Shown: positions 40,936-53,600 of the stretch, in pieces
Position numbering within the stretch: the first letter of the stretch is position 1
Layout: each line of letters starts with the position of its first letter
Origin: Campylorhamphus procurvoides
Lineage: Eukaryota > Chordata > Aves > Passeriformes > Dendrocolaptidae
Reading direction: 5' to 3'
Length of the DNA stretch: 64,000 nucleotides
NCBI GenBank assembly: GCA_013396655.1
Contig: WBMV01002763.1
Coordinates: 124,573-188,572, forward strand
Position numbers and translations under genes: made by a program
Notes under the pieces: generated by a model
The model's input: the letters and a program-made list of their open reading frames with translations, nothing else
Database searches by the model: none
Told to the model about the DNA's origin: nothing

Positions 40936-40990
40936 ATGGAATCATAGAATGGTTTGGGTTGGAAGAGACCTTAAAGATCCCCTAGTTCAA
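40936..40990 (-). repeat. CR1 LINE tail, very short
   Basis: A minus-oriented CR1 terminus of only about 55 bp: ATGGAATCATAGAATGGTTT, GGGTTGGAAGAGACCTTAAA, GATCCCCTAGTTC. It is little diverged, so it is probably a strongly 5'-truncated insertion. Confidence 0.93.
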
Positions 40991-42719
40991 AACTGAAAAT
41001 ACTTACCTCATTTAGTCTCTCCTTACATTAATGCAATGCCAGACTTTGTAATGCTTACATGTTTCCTTGTGCTTTTCCACCCTACACCATCACTTCTTTG
41101 TATCAGGGTGAGCTGATAAAGACTCAAAGAAGTATTCAAATATAGCATCACCCAGTATTTTCCCCTCTTCCTATCAAACCTCTCTGTCTACCACATATCA
41201 ATCTTAACATTCTGTTGGCTTTACTACACGAGCAGAGCACACTGAACCGGTGTGTTCTGGTTGCTGATTTGTTCTTGGTTTCATATGCGTTATTTTTCAT
41301 GTACTAACACAAAATTTTATGTTACTACCCTTTCAAAAAGCAAATAATCCTTCCTAAAGCAGGACTCTTAATTCACACAAACTGTTGTCCAATATTGTTC
41401 TGGATTTTACTTTCAGACACAATTTTTCATTAGCATTTTGCAGACAATATTTTGCCTGAGTGACTGATAAAGGATTCCTTCTATCACAGTCTTTCTCAGC
41501 CTTAATCAGTGGAGACTCTACATGCTTATAGATGGCATTTTTCTACATTTCCTCTAAACATTCCTGAGATGCCTTTTATAGCAACAATATCATTTTAAAG
41601 CAACCATTCAGTTAATCGATCACAGTTGTAGAGCAAAACACTTGTGAAGAAATGTTATTACTTTTACTTGCAGCAAATTTCATATTTTCTTTTTCCATGC
41701 AGCACAATGGGGTGTTTGTCTGTAATTTACTAGTCTTTTTCTTTAAAATCTGTATCCATCTTTCATCTCTGTAAATTAATTTGTAAAGATCCCAGTTACT
41801 TCTAGGGAGTTTATTGGTACCACAAGTAATGTCAGTCAGTCAGGGCAATATAAGGAAAGCTCTTCTAGGACTTCCCCACATCTTCTAATATATTTGGGTC
41901 ATGTCTACACTCTCCAGTTCTGATTGGGGAACTGTTTTTATCCCACAGTACGACTAAACAAAGCAAAAATAGTAATTTCCTAAAAGGCCTCTGAGAGTAC
42001 ATTTCTTTACATAGACTGTGTAGGAGGGCAATAGAACAAAATTGGGTACTTTGCTATTCTGAGGAATAATCAGCGTATCTGAGTCAACCATCCAAACATC
42101 TCTAAAAAAGCTCTGCAAGGGTTACACATGTCACTTACGATTCATCACAGTGTTTCAAATCCCTCCTGAGGTCATCAGTGTTCCCTTAAGTTGTTAGTAT
42201 TTAATGATAAGAAAAATTAATAGATGCTCCTTGTTTTTTCTTTTATATATACCAATTTTTTTAATAATAATAATACAATCTGTGTAGCTGAGCCAACTGG
42301 TGGTGTTAAAAGGGAATTAAAATAGATATTTACACAGTGGACTTTACACAGGTCCATTAACTGTGACACAGTAGGTGATTTCCAAGGTTCTGAAGTGCCA
42401 ACGTTACAAACTTAATAAATGGAGCTATCTTTATGCTGCTTCTAAGGTGTTCTGTTTAAACAAATAATTGCATCCCACACCACACATCTGTCCCATATAT
42501 ATCAAGGCTTAAATCTGTCTTTGATTTAAACTTTGGTTGTGACCCACTGACCATATTTGGCTTATTCTGGCTATATAAAAAAAAGAGAAAATTCACAATA
42601 AAAAACTGAACAGAAGAAGAAAAAAGTAAAAAAGGGCAGCACCAGGCAGAATGAATCCCTGTATACATGAACTGTGAGGCAGGAGAGATCTGTGCATTAA
42701 AGGAGACAAGCCATATTCA
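40991..42719. other. Region directly downstream of CTNNA2
   Basis: AT-rich sequence between a short CR1 tail and the presumed CTNNA2 cleavage site, with a (TAA)n-like patch near 42262-42275. No gene seen. Confidence 0.65.
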
Positions 42720-42739
42720 GGATTCCAAGATTAAATGAG

Positions 42740-42745
42740 TTTATT
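42740..42745 (-). terminator. Candidate distal poly(A) signal of CTNNA2
   Basis: AATAAA on the minus strand, about 845 nt past the CTNNA2 stop, with a GU/U-rich element within about 40 nt downstream. It is the better of the two canonical hexamers by context. Its use is not proven by sequence alone. Confidence 0.5.
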
Positions 42746-43312
42746 GAGTTAGTGGTTACAATGGTATGTCAGATACCTGTAATCCAAGCTACACCTACAT
42801 ATTTGCCTCTAAATTCTCACACTGTCGATTTCCGTGTCTCTAAACATTCCACCACCAGGTCTTCTATTACTAATATTATAATAGTCAGAATAATGATCAT
42901 AATATAAAAGGCAATGTCAATCACCATATTGTGCTTCATACTCCACCATAAGGAATTCAATTGGCAAAAGTAAACCTCTGGTCATATTAATGGGATTAAT
43001 TGAAATGTGAGCAATCATAACACTACTAGAATATAAAGAACAAAATCTGGTTTAAAAGAAGCATTTTTAAGATGAATTAGTTTGAATCTGTTTTAAAAAT
43101 TCACATACTATAATGAAGATGACTTAAAAGTTATATCATTTAATTATTGGGCCACACATTGAAGCATATTGGCTAGTACATTTTTGCACTGCAACAGAAG
43201 CAATACAAGCTTTATGGTCTACCATTACAATTCCTTTTTTTTTTTTCCACTTAATATACCTGCCAACCTAATGTTTCTTGCATGCATAAAAGTTCTGGGG
43301 TTCAGACTTGAA

Positions 43313-43318
43313 TTTATT
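43313..43318 (-). terminator. Candidate proximal poly(A) signal of CTNNA2
   Basis: AATAAA on the minus strand about 270 nt after the CTNNA2 stop codon. If used, it would give a much shorter 3' UTR. No strong GU-rich element was noticed right after it, so the distal signal is preferred. Confidence 0.3.
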
Positions 43319-43589
43319 ATTTAATCCATACGTTACCCCTGTGATGCAAATTCTTTGGCCAATTCAATGCTATAGTTTAGTTTAAAAAGGAAGCTTGGAG
43401 TAAGTCCATTTTACATCAGAGGGCAATGCCCTCAATTTTGGCATTGCAGAAAGTTAATACCTTTATGAATAGAGTCTCAGGTTGCATGCAAATTGTCCCT
43501 GCTTCCCCCCACCCCATGCCAGATGCACACAAGTCGGCAGGTATGCATACAAAAAAGAATATAAAACCCTCCTGGTAAAGCTTAGTGGT

Positions 43590-43877
43590 TTAGAATGAAT
43601 CCATAGCTTTAAATTCACTTAAGGCCTGTACAGGGGAAATATGTTTCTTCTGGGACCCTCTTCTCACTCTTGTCTGATATTCTTCTGGTTTTTCTCTCTT
43701 TACTAGAGGTTTCTTCTCAGGGGCCTTCATCTTCCACGATACAACTGGTGAGTTCACTGCAGCAGTACCATAGACCTTCTGATATTTAGTAGAAGCCACA
43801 TAAGATGCTTTCACTGTAAGGACCACAGCGTTCATCAGATTTTTAGCTGCCTGGATGAGAGAAGTGGCACTGTCCAG
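43590..43877 (-). CDS. CTNNA2: CTNNA2 terminal coding exon (alpha-N-catenin C-terminus)
   Basis: This is the last coding exon of alpha-N-catenin, the neuronal alpha-catenin that links cadherin/beta-catenin complexes to actin at adherens and synaptic junctions. Read on the minus strand, it opens with LDSATSLIQAAKNLMNAVVL, runs through a lysine-rich segment and ends in KKHISPVQALSEFKAMDSF followed by TAA at 43592-43590. The final Phe and the RVRRGSQ segment fit CTNNA2; from memory, CTNNA1 ends in Ile and CTNNA3 has a different tail. The 95 codons equal the expected last 95 residues of the 953-residue long isoform. They cover the end of the actin-binding domain and its C-terminal extension. The splice acceptor is TTTTCTGTTTGTAG ending at 43878, and the exon enters in phase 0. 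An open frame starting at the internal ATG (43835) is only part of this exon. There are no frameshifts or stops, so the gene looks intact here. Confidence 0.97.
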   Translation of the reverse strand: MDSATSLIQAAKNLMNAVVLTVKASYVASTKYQKVYGTAAVNSPVVSWKMKAPEKKPLVKREKPEEYQTRVRRGSQKKHISPVQALSEFKAMDSF

Positions 43878-46800
43878 CTACAAACAGAAAAGAAAATGAA
43901 ATATAGCAAGGTTACTCCAAAATAAAATACAGCAAGGTTTCTTCACGGCTGGATCCTCCTGAAGTCTGGATCCTCCCAGATCTCATTAAAGATAAATCCT
44001 CTCCCTCAGGATTAGCTTGTTGTACCCAACACAATGCACTGAACAGTAAAGGTAAGACTGTGGTATCTCACATCACACTTTTTTGATAATTCAAAGGAAA
44101 ACCAACTTGTGTTGTCTGCTGCTTGGTGTTTTTGGTGGTGGCGTTGATTCTTTTCCTACAGTTGAAGAAGTTGCCTCTTTTTTTTGCACAAAAATATGTT
44201 ACTTCTCACTTAAACTTTTAAAAATTTACAGCTACATGTAAAAAAAATGCAAAGCAAGTCAACAGGGATTTTTCCCAAGTGTTCTGGCTTGTCCTAATTA
44301 TCCCTATTAAGCCCAGGATAACCCTCCTGATGATGTCTACGGGAATAGCGTGAGGCCAGTGCTGAGCTTGTTAGAAAATCCCACCTGAAAAGATGAAAGG
44401 ATGCTCTGAAACTCCTACAGAAACAAAAAGATGGAAGAGTTAACCACAGGTTTTTGCAGCTCCTGTGACATGTGAGTTACTGCTGGTCACAAGGAATCTC
44501 ACTTTTAGGGTTACCAGGCTTTTTGTACATATCCCTTTGCGCTTTGCCCATGCACGAGTCTGCCTGAGGTTCCCGGCTCCCCTCGGGATGTGAGAGCCCT
44601 TAAGAACTTGTTGAACTGCAAAACACTGGGTCTCCCAGTCAGCCAGCTGCCAGCACACAGAAAGGAAGTACACATCCCTGGCCAACGTTTCCAAAAGGAT
44701 TTTAAGCATATAAGGGGACTTCCAAGGCAATATCTCAGCATTCCACAGCGTGAATGAGGTACTTGCCAAATGGATGTCCTCAAAGTAGTATGTCCCAAAA
44801 ATATGTTCTCCAGTACTGTAGCACTGCTTATGATGTTCAATTATCCCTTTCCTAAAATACTGCAAGAGTAGGATACACTTTTTTGGGCATAAAGCCTTTC
44901 AGTTATACACCATAACATAGCAGTTATATGCCTTTTGAGTTATAACATGGGAGCTGCTTCCATTATTTGTCTTTCTTAGACTGTAGCAATTACTTTGGAT
45001 GTAATATTATTTTAACTTTTTAATTCCACCCTACACATTCAGTAAGTTGTTTTTAATTAGTCTAAGTGGCCTACGTCACTCCAAACCTTTCCTGCTCCCT
45101 CTTTTGGGAGCATATGATTCTGTATTATAACTGCTAAGCAAGGTAAGCAGGATAAAAAGTCATAAGGCAATACCAAAAACCATACTATACTTCACCTCAA
45201 GCCTTTTGAATAATTAATAGAGGAGTTCAGGAGAAATCTCCTTCTCACAGTGTCCAGTGACTGATGTGAACAGGGGACAGACCCCACAGAAACCCTGTGT
45301 CTGGAACCACATTATTCTATACTCACCTGTTCTTTTTTACTTCCTCTGCTTTGGCCTTAAACTCATTATGATTCATTAAATACATAAATAGCTACATACA
45401 GTGAGGTGAAAAACAAAAAGAGCATTTTAATGACATTCACATACTGAAATGCACAGTTAATTGCCTGCCCCCAGTAAATATTTTTCCTCAGGACTAATTT
45501 GTATTTCTGCTGGTAAAAGAAACTAAGTTAAAAGATGGAAAATTGCATTACATGGCAGAAACATGACTGTTCAATAGGGAGAAATGAAATATAATCCAGT
45601 ACAGTGTTATTCTATAACCATTCTACTGCATGATTTATAAGGCAATCTGTATGTTTGTTGGCAAATAACAGATCATACTCTATTAAATTAGGATATTCTA
45701 ATTTACTGCAGAGATCTACAATCAAGCATTATTCATTGTTAAATGATTCTTTTTGAAACACTGGTGGATTGATATTGAATATAAAGTGATACCGTCGAAT
45801 AGCATTTACTTCCTAATCAGTGTGGATAAACTGGCTGGCTTGAGCCTGTATTGCAGATTCCTGAATGAATTCTGGTTCGTGATGGTTTCCAAAAGCTTCA
45901 TGTTTTCCATCATGAAAAGCATTCTGGAGGCTGTTTCACATACATTAGGGAACAGAAAGATTAAAGGAAGCATTTGAAAATAAAGGGGCACATAAATTAG
46001 ATACTTAAAACCATATACTGGGTTCAATCCACATCTTCGAACACATTAGTAATTTTATGGAATATATAGATAAGAGTGAGCATTAGTTTGTACATCTTCT
46101 AGATCAGATGCAGATTGCAATGATGCCTTTTAGGAAACCACATTATTTTGATGTAATTTTAACCATCTTCAGTTTCAATGTTCTGTTATAGTAGGTAAGA
46201 GCTCCCTGTTTTCACCAAAATTAATCACATTTTAAGATGCATATAGTTAGCCTTTGACCTTAATACCCATTTATATTGTGAAATGCTTTCAAGTCTTAGA
46301 ATCAGAAAAGAGACATAAAACCCCCATCACAGCATTAGGCTATGAGTGTTCTCCAAAGTCTGCTGGTAGCCATCCCATGCATCCAATTTGGCCACCTAAG
46401 CACTTCCAGTGATTTTCTTGCTGCCTCCAGCTCCCTGCTTGTATTATGGCTCAGTAAAGGAGAACTAAACTGAACAAACATCATTCCAATCGACATTTAG
46501 ATCTTACTACACCACTCCAGGGTTCCTCCAGCTTTGCAGAGCTGCACTGGCATAAAGCTGGAGTGAGGCAGCAGTGAATCAAAACCTCAGTGCCTTAATT
46601 CCTTACAAAATCTGGGCACAGAAACATAAGCACTTTTCCAAAAGGATAATGTTAATAATAAAAAAACACAAGAAGGAAAATTAACATTTCGAATGAAAGT
46701 ACCACTAGGAAATTATTGCATTGTACAGAAGGCAACCTTCACTCTCCAGCAATGCCCAGAGAATTATGGATATAAAGATGGATTTTGCTCCTAACAGCTA

Positions 46801-46995
46801 ACAGAGCCCTTGACTTGCTACACAGGGTAATAGTTTTCTGCAACTTACAACTCTTTACAGACATATTTGGCTCCTTTTAGGGAAAAAAGCTCTCTTAAAC
46901 AAAAAAGACAAATTTAGGTTACGGGCCCATAAAACTCTAAGAACAGTGAATGCTGAGGAAAATTTAAAATTCATAAACAACTGAAGGACCTACTC

Positions 46996-47042
46996 AGAAT
47001 CATTAGGGCTGGAAAAGATCTCCAAGATCATCAAGTCCAGAC
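46996..47042 (-). repeat. CR1 LINE tail fragment (first of a pair)
   Basis: A minus-oriented CR1 end, CAGAATCATTAGGGCTGGAA then AAGATCATCAAGTCCAG, of the subfamily seen at 37.5 kb. It stops abruptly about 30 bp before the next CR1 copy. Confidence 0.85.
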
Positions 47043-47073
47043 AATTTATCCAGGTTAAAATTGCCATGGAATT

Positions 47074-47410
47074 GTAGAATCATAGGATGGCTTGGTTGAA
47101 AGGGACCATAAAGCCCATCCAGTCCCACTCCTGCCATGGGCAGGGACACCTTCCACCAGCCCAGGGTGCACCAAGCCCAGTCCAACCTGGCCTTGGACAC
47201 TTCCAGGGATCCAGGGGCAGCCACAGCTTCTCTGCCCAACCTGTGCCAGGGCCTGCCCACCCTCACAGGGAAAAATTCTCTCCTAATATCCAATATAACC
47301 CTGTTCTGTTTCTATTTGAATCCATTGCCCCTTGTCCTGTCACTCCATGGCCTTGTAAAAAGTTTCTCTCTGTCCTGTAGGCTCCCTTAAGGTTCCATTA
47401 ACCCTGGGAA
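47074..47410 (-). repeat. CR1 LINE 3' fragment (second of a pair)
   Basis: A minus-oriented CR1 copy in the last CTNNA2 intron, starting TAGAATCATAGGATGGCTTG and containing the same conserved block as the copies at 13.3, 15.0 and 30.5 kb. It ends near AGGCTCCCTTAAGGTTCCAT. Open frames on both strands here come from the repeat. Confidence 0.94.
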
Positions 47411-50400
47411 GGCATGAATCTTTAATTAAAAGAAATAAAGATTTTGCTACAAGCTAATTTTGCAATTAGTGAGTGCAAGGGTAGAACTCTGGAAGAGCAA
47501 AGAATAATATCTGCCGAGATAATTCCTAAGGATTTTTTCCCCAAAAAAAAATCTTTAGAGGAGTTTTTGAGCTGCTTATCAGCTCTGCAGCACTTTTCCT
47601 GCACTATTTGCAGAAGTCTTCACAATCTTGTGACAATCAAGATTTCTTGCTTCTTTTACATGTACACATAATCTGAGTAAAATAACCAGCAATTACAATA
47701 CCAAAATAGCTGAAGAAATGGGAGAGAATAAAGCTGGAAATTTTTCTTTTTAAGAGTACAGCAATGAAAAGAGATTTTCTCCCTGCATTGTCATACCACT
47801 GTAATGGGGAAAAATTATATTTTAGTTTTTAGAAAGGACTAGATCTAACATCCAGAGATATCTTCATACTTATAATCACAGATATCCATCAAAAGTAAGG
47901 GAAATAGAGAAAAAAATATGTATTCCCAGTGAGCAAGGTTATAATATGGGTAGTTTTAAAGGAGCTGGTTGTGTAAGAATTTCCTATATCATTATTGCTG
48001 ATTTTAATAAACCTTGAAAAGTGGGAGAAGACATCAAAAGATGTAGATAGTTCCTAGTCTCGAAATATTTGAGCAGAGCAAATAAAATGACCTGTGAAAT
48101 TATAGGCCAGTTCAGCTGACAGCACTCCCAAATAAAATAATGCAATGTCTGTGACGGACTCCATAAAGGATGTGAGGAAAGAAAGAAATGGCAACCAAAG
48201 GGCTGTGTGGGTTAAAACATTTTCAAAGTAACCTACATTGTGCTTCAATATGATTAAACTCCAATTGCTTCAAATAATGCTGTGGATATAATTGGACCTT
48301 TAAAAGGTGTTTTGCTTAGTCCTACATGACAGTTTGATTAAAGACTAACAGTTTGATATAAAACTAATAAGGCATGTACAGAATGATCCCAAATTCTCCA
48401 ACAGCTGCTTTCCAAAAGTATGGATACTCCAAAAAAAAAATCAGTGCTCAGTAGTGACTTTCACAGTGGGGTCTTGGAGAAACCATTTGGCAGCTTCACA
48501 AGATTAACATTTCTGTTGAAATCTTGGGGAAAACGTCACTTATTTGATGAAATTTGCAGATAATATAACTATTGGGAAAGTGGTGAGTCACACAGAAGGC
48601 AAATCACTGGTACCTAATTTAGCTGCTAAAAAGTCACAAATGTAGATTTTATTTTGGCCAACTCTATAACAGACAATACCTACTTATATAACAAGGAATT
48701 TTATTCCATGCAGGATCTCAGGTAATCATTCCCTGAGTATACAAAAAGGAGGGAACTGATGCAATAGGTTCAGTTACCATATTCAGTTTATCATCTATCC
48801 ACAGTTATGGAATATTGAGTCCTCTTCCCAATGCATGAACAATACTAAGGAACTGGAAATAATTTAAATAAACTCAAGAACAAAAAACATCTTTTATGAG
48901 AAACACTCAGTCATCTCTGTTTTCCCAACCATAAAGAGGATGACTAAAAAATGAATTTAGCAAAACCAGCAGGTATGTGGTAACAGAGAGCTGATTATAT
49001 TTCAAGTTCCACAGATTAGACAAAGATAAAACAAAACTTAATGGCTGAAAGGTGAAGCGGGTCGTATTAGTTATTAATTAGCTGAAATTTTTATGTAGCA
49101 GTGATATTAATTAATCACAAGAACTCATGAAAGATTGATTCTATTTCTTGAAATTGTGAAATCAATATTGGATGGTTTTGCTTAATATGTATTAACTATT
49201 GGACAATTTTAATGCACATCAATTCAGGGAGCCTGTGCATCAGTTATGCAGGAAGACAGCTTAGATGGCAACAACAGCCCATACTGACCTTGAAATGTAG
49301 GAATGCAAAGAGTTAGTACTGGGATTTATTGATAAATACAGTTTAGTCTGGTTTACTTTGCACAGATTGGGATGATCAATTGTATTTTATTCAACATGTT
49401 GAAAAAGAACCTGTAACTCCTCAAACACTCTTGGTTAAGACTTGATTTGTGTGGTTTTAGAAGGTGACTCAGGCATTGCCAAGCTCTTTTCTGTGAATTT
49501 TGGGTGCATTCCTTGCTTCTCCTCCTTTCCAAATGGAGTTCCTGCTTTCATGGACAGGTGCAGTTGCCGTCACCACAACCCAAAACTCAGTCAACAGTCT
49601 CTAGACCAAATAAAGTCACATGCAGCAGTTATGAACATGGATGGCAATTCAGGAATATAATTTTCTCAGACTGTATTCTTAGGCAACAGAACATTTTCCT
49701 CTCGGCTGTGCTTGACAGTAAATCCATTCCTATGTACATAAGATGTATGTAAGAAAAAGATCTTATTCATAATAGTTGTCTTACATTTCTGTGGCACATC
49801 CCATGCATAAAACATGACACTATTAGTGACAGCCAATGCAAGAATGGCCTATTTGCTATTCAGATGCTCTCATCCCTCTGGTAGGAGACATCTGCTATTT
49901 ATCAGCACTGCTATGCAATGGCTGAGGGTCTATTTTAGTCAGTCACTTGAAAATGCACATAAGGTTTTTGCTAGGTACAGCCTATTGTCAGAAAACTATC
50001 CTATATATTTCAAAATCTCTGTTAAAAAAAAAAGAAGTCATTATTTGGAATGTTATGTGGTCACAATGATGTTAAAAATGTATCATCGCTGCATGGAGAA
50101 AATTGTATTATACTCATCCTTACTTAGCTATTTATTTTCACATTTGATTGCAATTAACTTACTCCTTTTATAGATGATGAATATTTAATTGATTCTGGGT
50201 ATAGCTGTGTTTTATGGGTGGCCAAACCACTGTATAACCATCCTCATCTGCATTTTTCCAATTACAGGTAAGGAACCCAAGGGATTCCCAGGGCCCTTTG
50301 GTTGTATTTAACAAAGGTTGCCTTCTCCTAGGACAACAGAAGGCATGGGAGAATAGAACAGAGCATGGGTATCTTCTGTCTTCTATGGACTATTGTCATT

Positions 50401-53238
50401 TTAAAACACATTGCCAACTGCTTTATGCCAAATTTGCAAAAGCAGAAGCATATAAAACCACTCCAAATATTGGCATTCCCAATAAAAGATCAACAGACAT
50501 GACAGAGAGGCATTTCCATCTGAGGTGCCTGACTTATTCCAGCTTATTTGAAAACAAAAAGGACAAAGGACAAAATTATATCTCAATTCATCTGCTGTGA
50601 GAAGAACATTCAATATGAAAGTTTGTATTTTAACAACTGGAGTGGTGAAATGACAAAAAAGACAATTGGAAACACCTAAAAGTTAATGTTACCTAATTCT
50701 TTTTGTGAAATATAATTGTTACTAACTTCTCTCCTGCCTGGCAGATCCCAAAGGTGGAAAATACTTTTTCAAATTTTTGATAGATATGAATTTTTTCCTA
50801 CTCATTAAATGTATTTACAATCCATAAATTACTTCTCCAATATAAGAGCTAAAGAGGGTAAATTACAATTTTTCTTGTAGTTGCCAAATATATGTTTTGG
50901 CATTTAATTAATATCTTGTTACACTCCTTTCAGAATTTAATGGGGGAAAATATTTTGACCCTTAATAAAAAAATCTATCAGAACCAGTTATTTTTCTTTT
51001 TCTGCTGATTATCTGCCATTTCACAGGACTAAAAAAGATGCTAAACCAGTACAATTCATACCATACACCAAAACCACAGTAGGGACAAGCAATTATATAC
51101 ATTGCTAAAAAATACTGAATATTTTAAACTCAATTGCTCTATCAGTGTTTTTCATGCTATGAAACTGTCCAAACTTTCAGAGACTGTTGCTGAATTAGGG
51201 TATTTGGCATCAGTCTGAAGGCCAAAACATCTGGAACAACTCTATAGGACAAGGAAGCAATGCTTAGTCCATGAAGCTGAAGGAGTTTTGTAGATGGGCA
51301 GAGGATTTCTCCCCTCAGATGTGCCAGAACTATGGTTGTTTTCATCACACATCTCACTTTCTACATCAGCCTACAGCTGGAATGGTTTGATCTGAATTCT
51401 TGGATATGAACAGGAAACAGAATTTTGTATGACTGATTCAAAGACAGGCTCCCACCTAATATTAGAGAAGATAAATGTCTGCAACAAAGAAAAAGCCCAA
51501 ACTCTCTTTGACAAGAGAGGCAAACCCAAACGAGAGCTAATATTTTTTGATATTGCCAGGGGGCTTGCTGAAGAAAATTAGAGTTGGAAGTCTGTCAAAG
51601 CTTCAGTATCAGGCCCAACAATAAAAAGCAATTTACACCAATTTACACAGGGATTCACATACCAGAACTCTACACCAGATACAACACTGCCTGAACCTGA
51701 GGTCACAGAGAGAAAATGCAGTCAGGACTCTGTCAAAAGCATTTCAGTACAAAGTTCCATTTTCATATTCAATTGTATTTAAATCTAAAGAAAAAAAAGA
51801 ATATAGGATATCTAACTACACTGTGCTACTGATCTCCCTCCTCCTGACTCCAGTTCTCATTTGCTTGTAATTTGAAGGCAGAAGTAAATTTTAAAAGCCC
51901 AAAATAAGCTGGTGCTCTTTCAAACTGAGTTTTAAAAGCAAATCTTTTGTTCCTTATCTAAAGAACAGGTATAATAACAAGAAAAAAAACATTTCTTTCT
52001 TACAGTCTTACCTTAAAAGAGTCCAAATCATGTCTGGTTGGCTGGAAATTGTGCTCAATGATAAAATGTAGGAGACTTTGGATACAAAAAAAATCAATAA
52101 AACAGAGAAACACTACATGCCTTACACAAGAATGTGTTATCTCCTGCTATTCCTCTCGATTTTGTCACAATGAAAACAGAAAGAAAAGCAGCTCAATGCA
52201 GAATTTCAGACTGCAATGCCAAGAAATGTGCTCTTTTCCCAAATTATTTTTTAATTTGCACAAGTGTCAGAGTGGTGCCTGTATGTGACTTATCTCCACA
52301 TCTCCGACTCAGAGGATCTGCTATGTCTTAAGGCAAATCTGCTTCTTCAGAGACCTTCTTATCTCTAAACTGTGCTTGCCCAGTTGGGCACAGAGACACC
52401 TGGCTCCTCTACAGGCAGAGCTGGCCTTGAACACAAGGCATCAAACAGACCAGAAGGAATAAAACAAATTGCCCCTGTAGACTGGCAGGCAGTGCCAGCA
52501 AAACTGCTCCTCACTTCCTAAGTTTGCCTTGTTGTTCATGTGTATTTTATGTCTTGCAGAAGCAGGTAATTCTTGATTATTCAAGATGCTGATGACACCT
52601 GAGGTACTAAGATGCTTTCTCTTCCTTAGAGCTGAGGGTCTTTCCACTGTTGCTCAACAAAATGAGTGAAGACATTCCTTTCACTTTCCAGGACTTTACC
52701 ATGGTACGCAGCGAAATAAAACACCAAATCCAATCTCCACCACAGTCTTCAAGGGAGAGCCCCATTTCAGCTTTTCAGAGAAGTCTCAGCACTGACACAG
52801 CTGGCTTAAGCATATACAGCAAGTAATTTGTAATGGAAATGTTATCATTTTATACAGAATAAATTATTCACAATAAACTGTTCTACTTGTTTGAGCAGCT
52901 CGATCCATGGTTAAATAACATTTATCCTTACTAGAAGGAATTTTTCCCCTGGTCAATTACTGAATATGTCAATCTGTAAATGCATCTGTTCATTACATTT
53001 TTAACTCCAGCTAAGTCTAAATGCCATTAAAACCATCAAAACAGGTAAGAATTACTGGAATTACTGCAAGCAAATGAAACCAGAACAAAACAGAAACATT
53101 TGCTGCTGCAGCTCACAAGGAAAGAACAAGCAAAGAGGACAGAGAATGGAGAACAAATTGGAATGAGTCAAATCTTGCTCTGAATTCTAAAGGCTCACTT
53201 TTATTACTCATGTTTTATTATGCAAATATCCATTCAGG

Positions 53239-53600
53239 GTGCAAAGAGCCTTTTGAGGTCATCTAGTTCAATGCCCTGTTCAAAACTTGAATTAGATGAG
53301 GTTGTTCCAGATGTTGCTCAAATTCAGAGCATGTCCAAGGACATGTTTCTCCCACATCTCTGAACTAGAGACCTTCACTCTGAACTTGAATTTCACTACC
53401 CTCAAGTTAAAACTATTTTACCTTATATCTAATTGGTATTTCCCATATTAGAACTTATTTGTAGCCCATTTTCCTGTCCCTGTGACTGCACATCTGACAA
53501 GTCTGGATCTGGTTCTTCCAGATCCTCCTCTTAGGTAGTTGTAGACAACATCTCCCTTTAGCCTTTTCTTCTGCCTATGTGCAAATGTACCTAAAGGAGC
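53239..53600 (-). repeat. CR1 LINE 3' fragment, old
   Basis: A minus-oriented, diverged CR1 copy: GAGGTCATCTAGTTCAATGC, ATGTCCAAGGACATG, CCATTTTCCTGTCCCTGTG and ACAACATCTCCCTTTAGCCT follow the order of a CR1 3' region. The terminal octamers are not preserved. Confidence 0.7.

Larger units (their letters stand above)
42720..43589 (-). other. CTNNA2: Probable CTNNA2 3' UTR
   Basis: This region follows the CTNNA2 stop codon directly. On the minus strand, AATAAA occurs at 43318-43313 (about 270 nt after the stop) and again at 42745-42740 (about 845 nt after it). The second signal is followed by a U/GU-rich stretch (TGGCTTGTCTCCTTT), as expected for a cleavage site near 42715-42730. The lower boundary is an inference. 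No repeat is recognised, apart from a short A tract on the transcript strand near 43237-43248. Confidence 0.6.

Noticed and set aside
47003..47390. Four overlapping open frames rich in Pro, Ser and Gly
   Set aside because: They are translations of the CR1 copy and recur in almost the same words at 13.4, 15.1 and 30.6 kb.
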